64,000 nucleotides of DNA. It comes from Orthonyx spaldingii. Taxonomy: Eukaryota; Chordata; Aves; Passeriformes; Orthonychidae. The stretch is taken from the NCBI GenBank assembly GCA_013397795.1, contig VZTJ01001641.1, positions 158,332-222,331 on the forward strand, written 5' to 3'. The position numbers and the translations under genes are program-made. Shown here one piece after another: positions 62,525-64,000 of this stretch. The notes under the pieces are model-generated. The model was not told the DNA's origin, searched no databases, and saw nothing but the letters and a program-made list of their open reading frames with translations. Numbering within the stretch: position 1 is the first letter of the stretch; the number at the start of each line of letters is the position of its first letter.

Positions 62525-62665
62525 GTACCATTTCATATTTATTAATTTATATATACAGTATTATAACAGTATGGCATAATACTATATATATATTAGATGT
62601 TTTCATAGTTCAGAATACTCCATATAGTGTATAACTATATAAATACTATAAAAAGTATTTTGAAC
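62525..62665. repeat. A+T-rich tract with short inverted repeats
   Basis: Almost pure A/T with TATATATA runs. It includes AAATACT (62641-62647) facing AGTATTT (62654-62660). It is low complexity and prone to helix opening; no specific function is visible. Confidence 0.7.
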
Positions 62666-63764
62666 TATAAAATAGCAACTGTAAAACAGAATTTAAATTT
62701 AGGACCAGATCTTTCTTGAAGAACTGTGCAAGAAGAATCCCTTTTTTTAATTATAAAAGCTGCAAACAGAAGCAAAATTACAGCCTGTAGTGTAAAACTA
62801 GAAACCCTACATAATGAAATGTTAGAAACAGTGACTGAGAAGCAGGTCTACTCAAACAATATTTTAAAAACAATTAAAATACAGTACCCAGGAAACATGG
62901 CACAAGAGACAGAAGAAACAGGTACAAAACCTGTGTTAGGAACACAGAGTCAGAAGTGCAAAAACCAAAAAGGGAACTGATATAATAGAGTTTGGTACAA
63001 CAGGTAAATAAGTCTTGCAACCAAAACTAAACGATCACTTATTTTTTGACAGTGAAAACACTAACAATTTAGTACCTTTCTAAAGGCTTTTAATCAAAGC
63101 CCTAAAACTGTGTCTGCTCTTAAATAAAAACAGTCTATGTGAATGCTACACACTGAAGTACAAAGCTTAAGAATTACCCTGCAAAATTGCACCAACATAA
63201 GCTTTCCATATTTACAGTATCTAAAAGTGACAGAACACAGCATGCTAGGCCTAGTTTATGACTCCTCTCCACCAGTACTTAATCCAGGCCTAACAACCAA
63301 AAATTATTATTCGTCAACACATGTTAAGCTTGGATTGCTCAGATACATTATGACATTTAAATATTAGCTTCATGCATAAAACAAGAAACGGTATTTTGAA
63401 AGACAAGCATTGACAGGATACAAACAGTGGTCTGCCCTGTGTAGGAGTGTACTTCCTTTTGAGCTTACTCCCAAGACGTACCAATCCAATCCCACATTAT
63501 TACCTGGTTGTCAAGTCAACAATGTGCTTAGAAATGGTCAAAATTGTAACTAAGAGTCACACTGTGCATAAACTGTCTGCTCATACTCAGAAATTTCACT
63601 CCATTTCAGAGAGTTACCTCATTAAGTGAAAAGACACAGAGTTAAAAAAAGAACAAAACAAAAGAAAAAGACATTCAAGTAAACAGCAAGAACCAAATAC
63701 TTTGAAAAGGTTTTTGTAAACTTGTCATTCTACAGGGTTTTGCAGCATTGTTAAATTCCTTACT

Positions 63765-63975
63765 CATGGACAAGTACACACAGGTCACAACCCTCGTGAC
63801 AATCTGTCATGTGTACATGTACGACGTAAGAGACAAGCTCGGTGAAGTGATCTACCCCTTCCCACATGCCTCGTCAGGTCCTTGTGTGTTCAGTGTTATC
63901 ATTCCCCTTCATGAATCAGAAATCACTTATGGATATCTTTATAAAGACAGAAATTAATTGAGTCCGTCGGACAGA
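63765..63975. promoter_or_regulatory. CpG-retaining block, candidate conserved element
   Basis: Seven CpGs lie in about 175 bases (CTCGTG, TACGACGTA, CTCGGTG, CTCGTCA, GTCCGTCGG) in a CpG-poor neighbourhood. A + strand frame of 69 codons (63748-63957) crosses it, but the minus strand has stops in all frames and the + frame has no recognised domain or splice signals. It may be a conserved patch of the proposed minus-strand 3' UTR or an independent element. Confidence 0.3.
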
Positions 63976-64000
63976 AAGTTAGTTGGTTATTTACATCTGG

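Larger units (their letters stand above)
62281..64000 (-). other. Candidate 3' UTR of a minus-strand gene, partial
   Basis: On the minus strand AATAAA (plus-strand TTTATT at 62306-62311) is followed about 20 bases downstream by a CA and then TTGTGTGT, the usual signal, cleavage-site and GU-rich order for vertebrate polyadenylation. Upstream on that strand the sequence is A+T-rich without long frames, as in a 3' UTR. Minus-strand TGTANATA octamers (Pumilio-type) occur at 62550-62557, 63209-63216 and 63988-63995. The right end keeps several CpGs, suggesting constraint. TGTANATA also occurs elsewhere in the window, so it is weak support. No stop codon or coding exon of the gene is inside the window, and an A+T-rich intergenic stretch is an alternative. 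Confidence 0.3.

Noticed and set aside
1..64000. Search for CRISPR arrays, operons, phage or mobile-element genes, rRNA, microRNA seeds of well-known families
   Set aside because: None seen. The gene-poor, CpG-depleted, SINE-bearing character is that of vertebrate noncoding DNA, and no previously undescribed coding system could be supported.

Overview
This window looks like eukaryotic, amniote, and most likely bird, nuclear DNA. It is A+T-rich (roughly 62%) and CpG-poor, apart from a CpG island at the left edge. I found no prokaryotic gene organisation, no phage or plasmid genes, no CRISPR array, and no rRNA or tRNA gene. Recognisable repeats are few. They are old MIR/CORE-type SINE relics, two possible CR1 LINE tails and simple repeats. 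I saw no primate or rodent SINEs and no L1. That combination fits an avian genome better than a mammalian one, but this is inference, and I cannot name the species.

Layout. Bases 1-290 are a GC-rich CpG island holding a probable first exon on the + strand. Two in-frame ATGs (131 and 161, the second in strong Kozak context) are followed by a plausible splice donor at 171/172. From there to about 62.3 kb the sequence reads as intronic or intergenic DNA. All open frames are short (117 codons or fewer), match no protein family I recognise, and overlap each other in several frames. Six MIR-like SINE relics and a weaker seventh fragment, two possible CR1 ends, simple repeats and many small tandem duplications are scattered through it. 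Five stretches look like candidate regulatory elements, because they keep CpGs, carry homeobox-type or palindromic motifs, or differ in composition from their surroundings: 17.64-18.06, 20.87-21.06, 27.89-28.09, 43.64-43.74 and 49.06-49.42 kb. One possible cassette exon lies at 43.94-44.09 kb.

The right edge (62.28-64.0 kb) could be the 3' UTR of a gene on the minus strand. A minus-strand AATAAA at 62306-62311 is followed by a CA and a GT-rich stretch. A CpG-retaining block and minus-strand Pumilio-type octamers lie further right. If both edge calls hold, the window is the first intron of one gene, plus perhaps an intergenic spacer, running into the tail of a convergent gene.

I found no convincing new biological system. 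The most interesting items are the candidate regulatory blocks, a palindrome-in-inverted-repeat at 49.1 kb, and a recurrent compound A-tract/C-tract motif seen 14 times.
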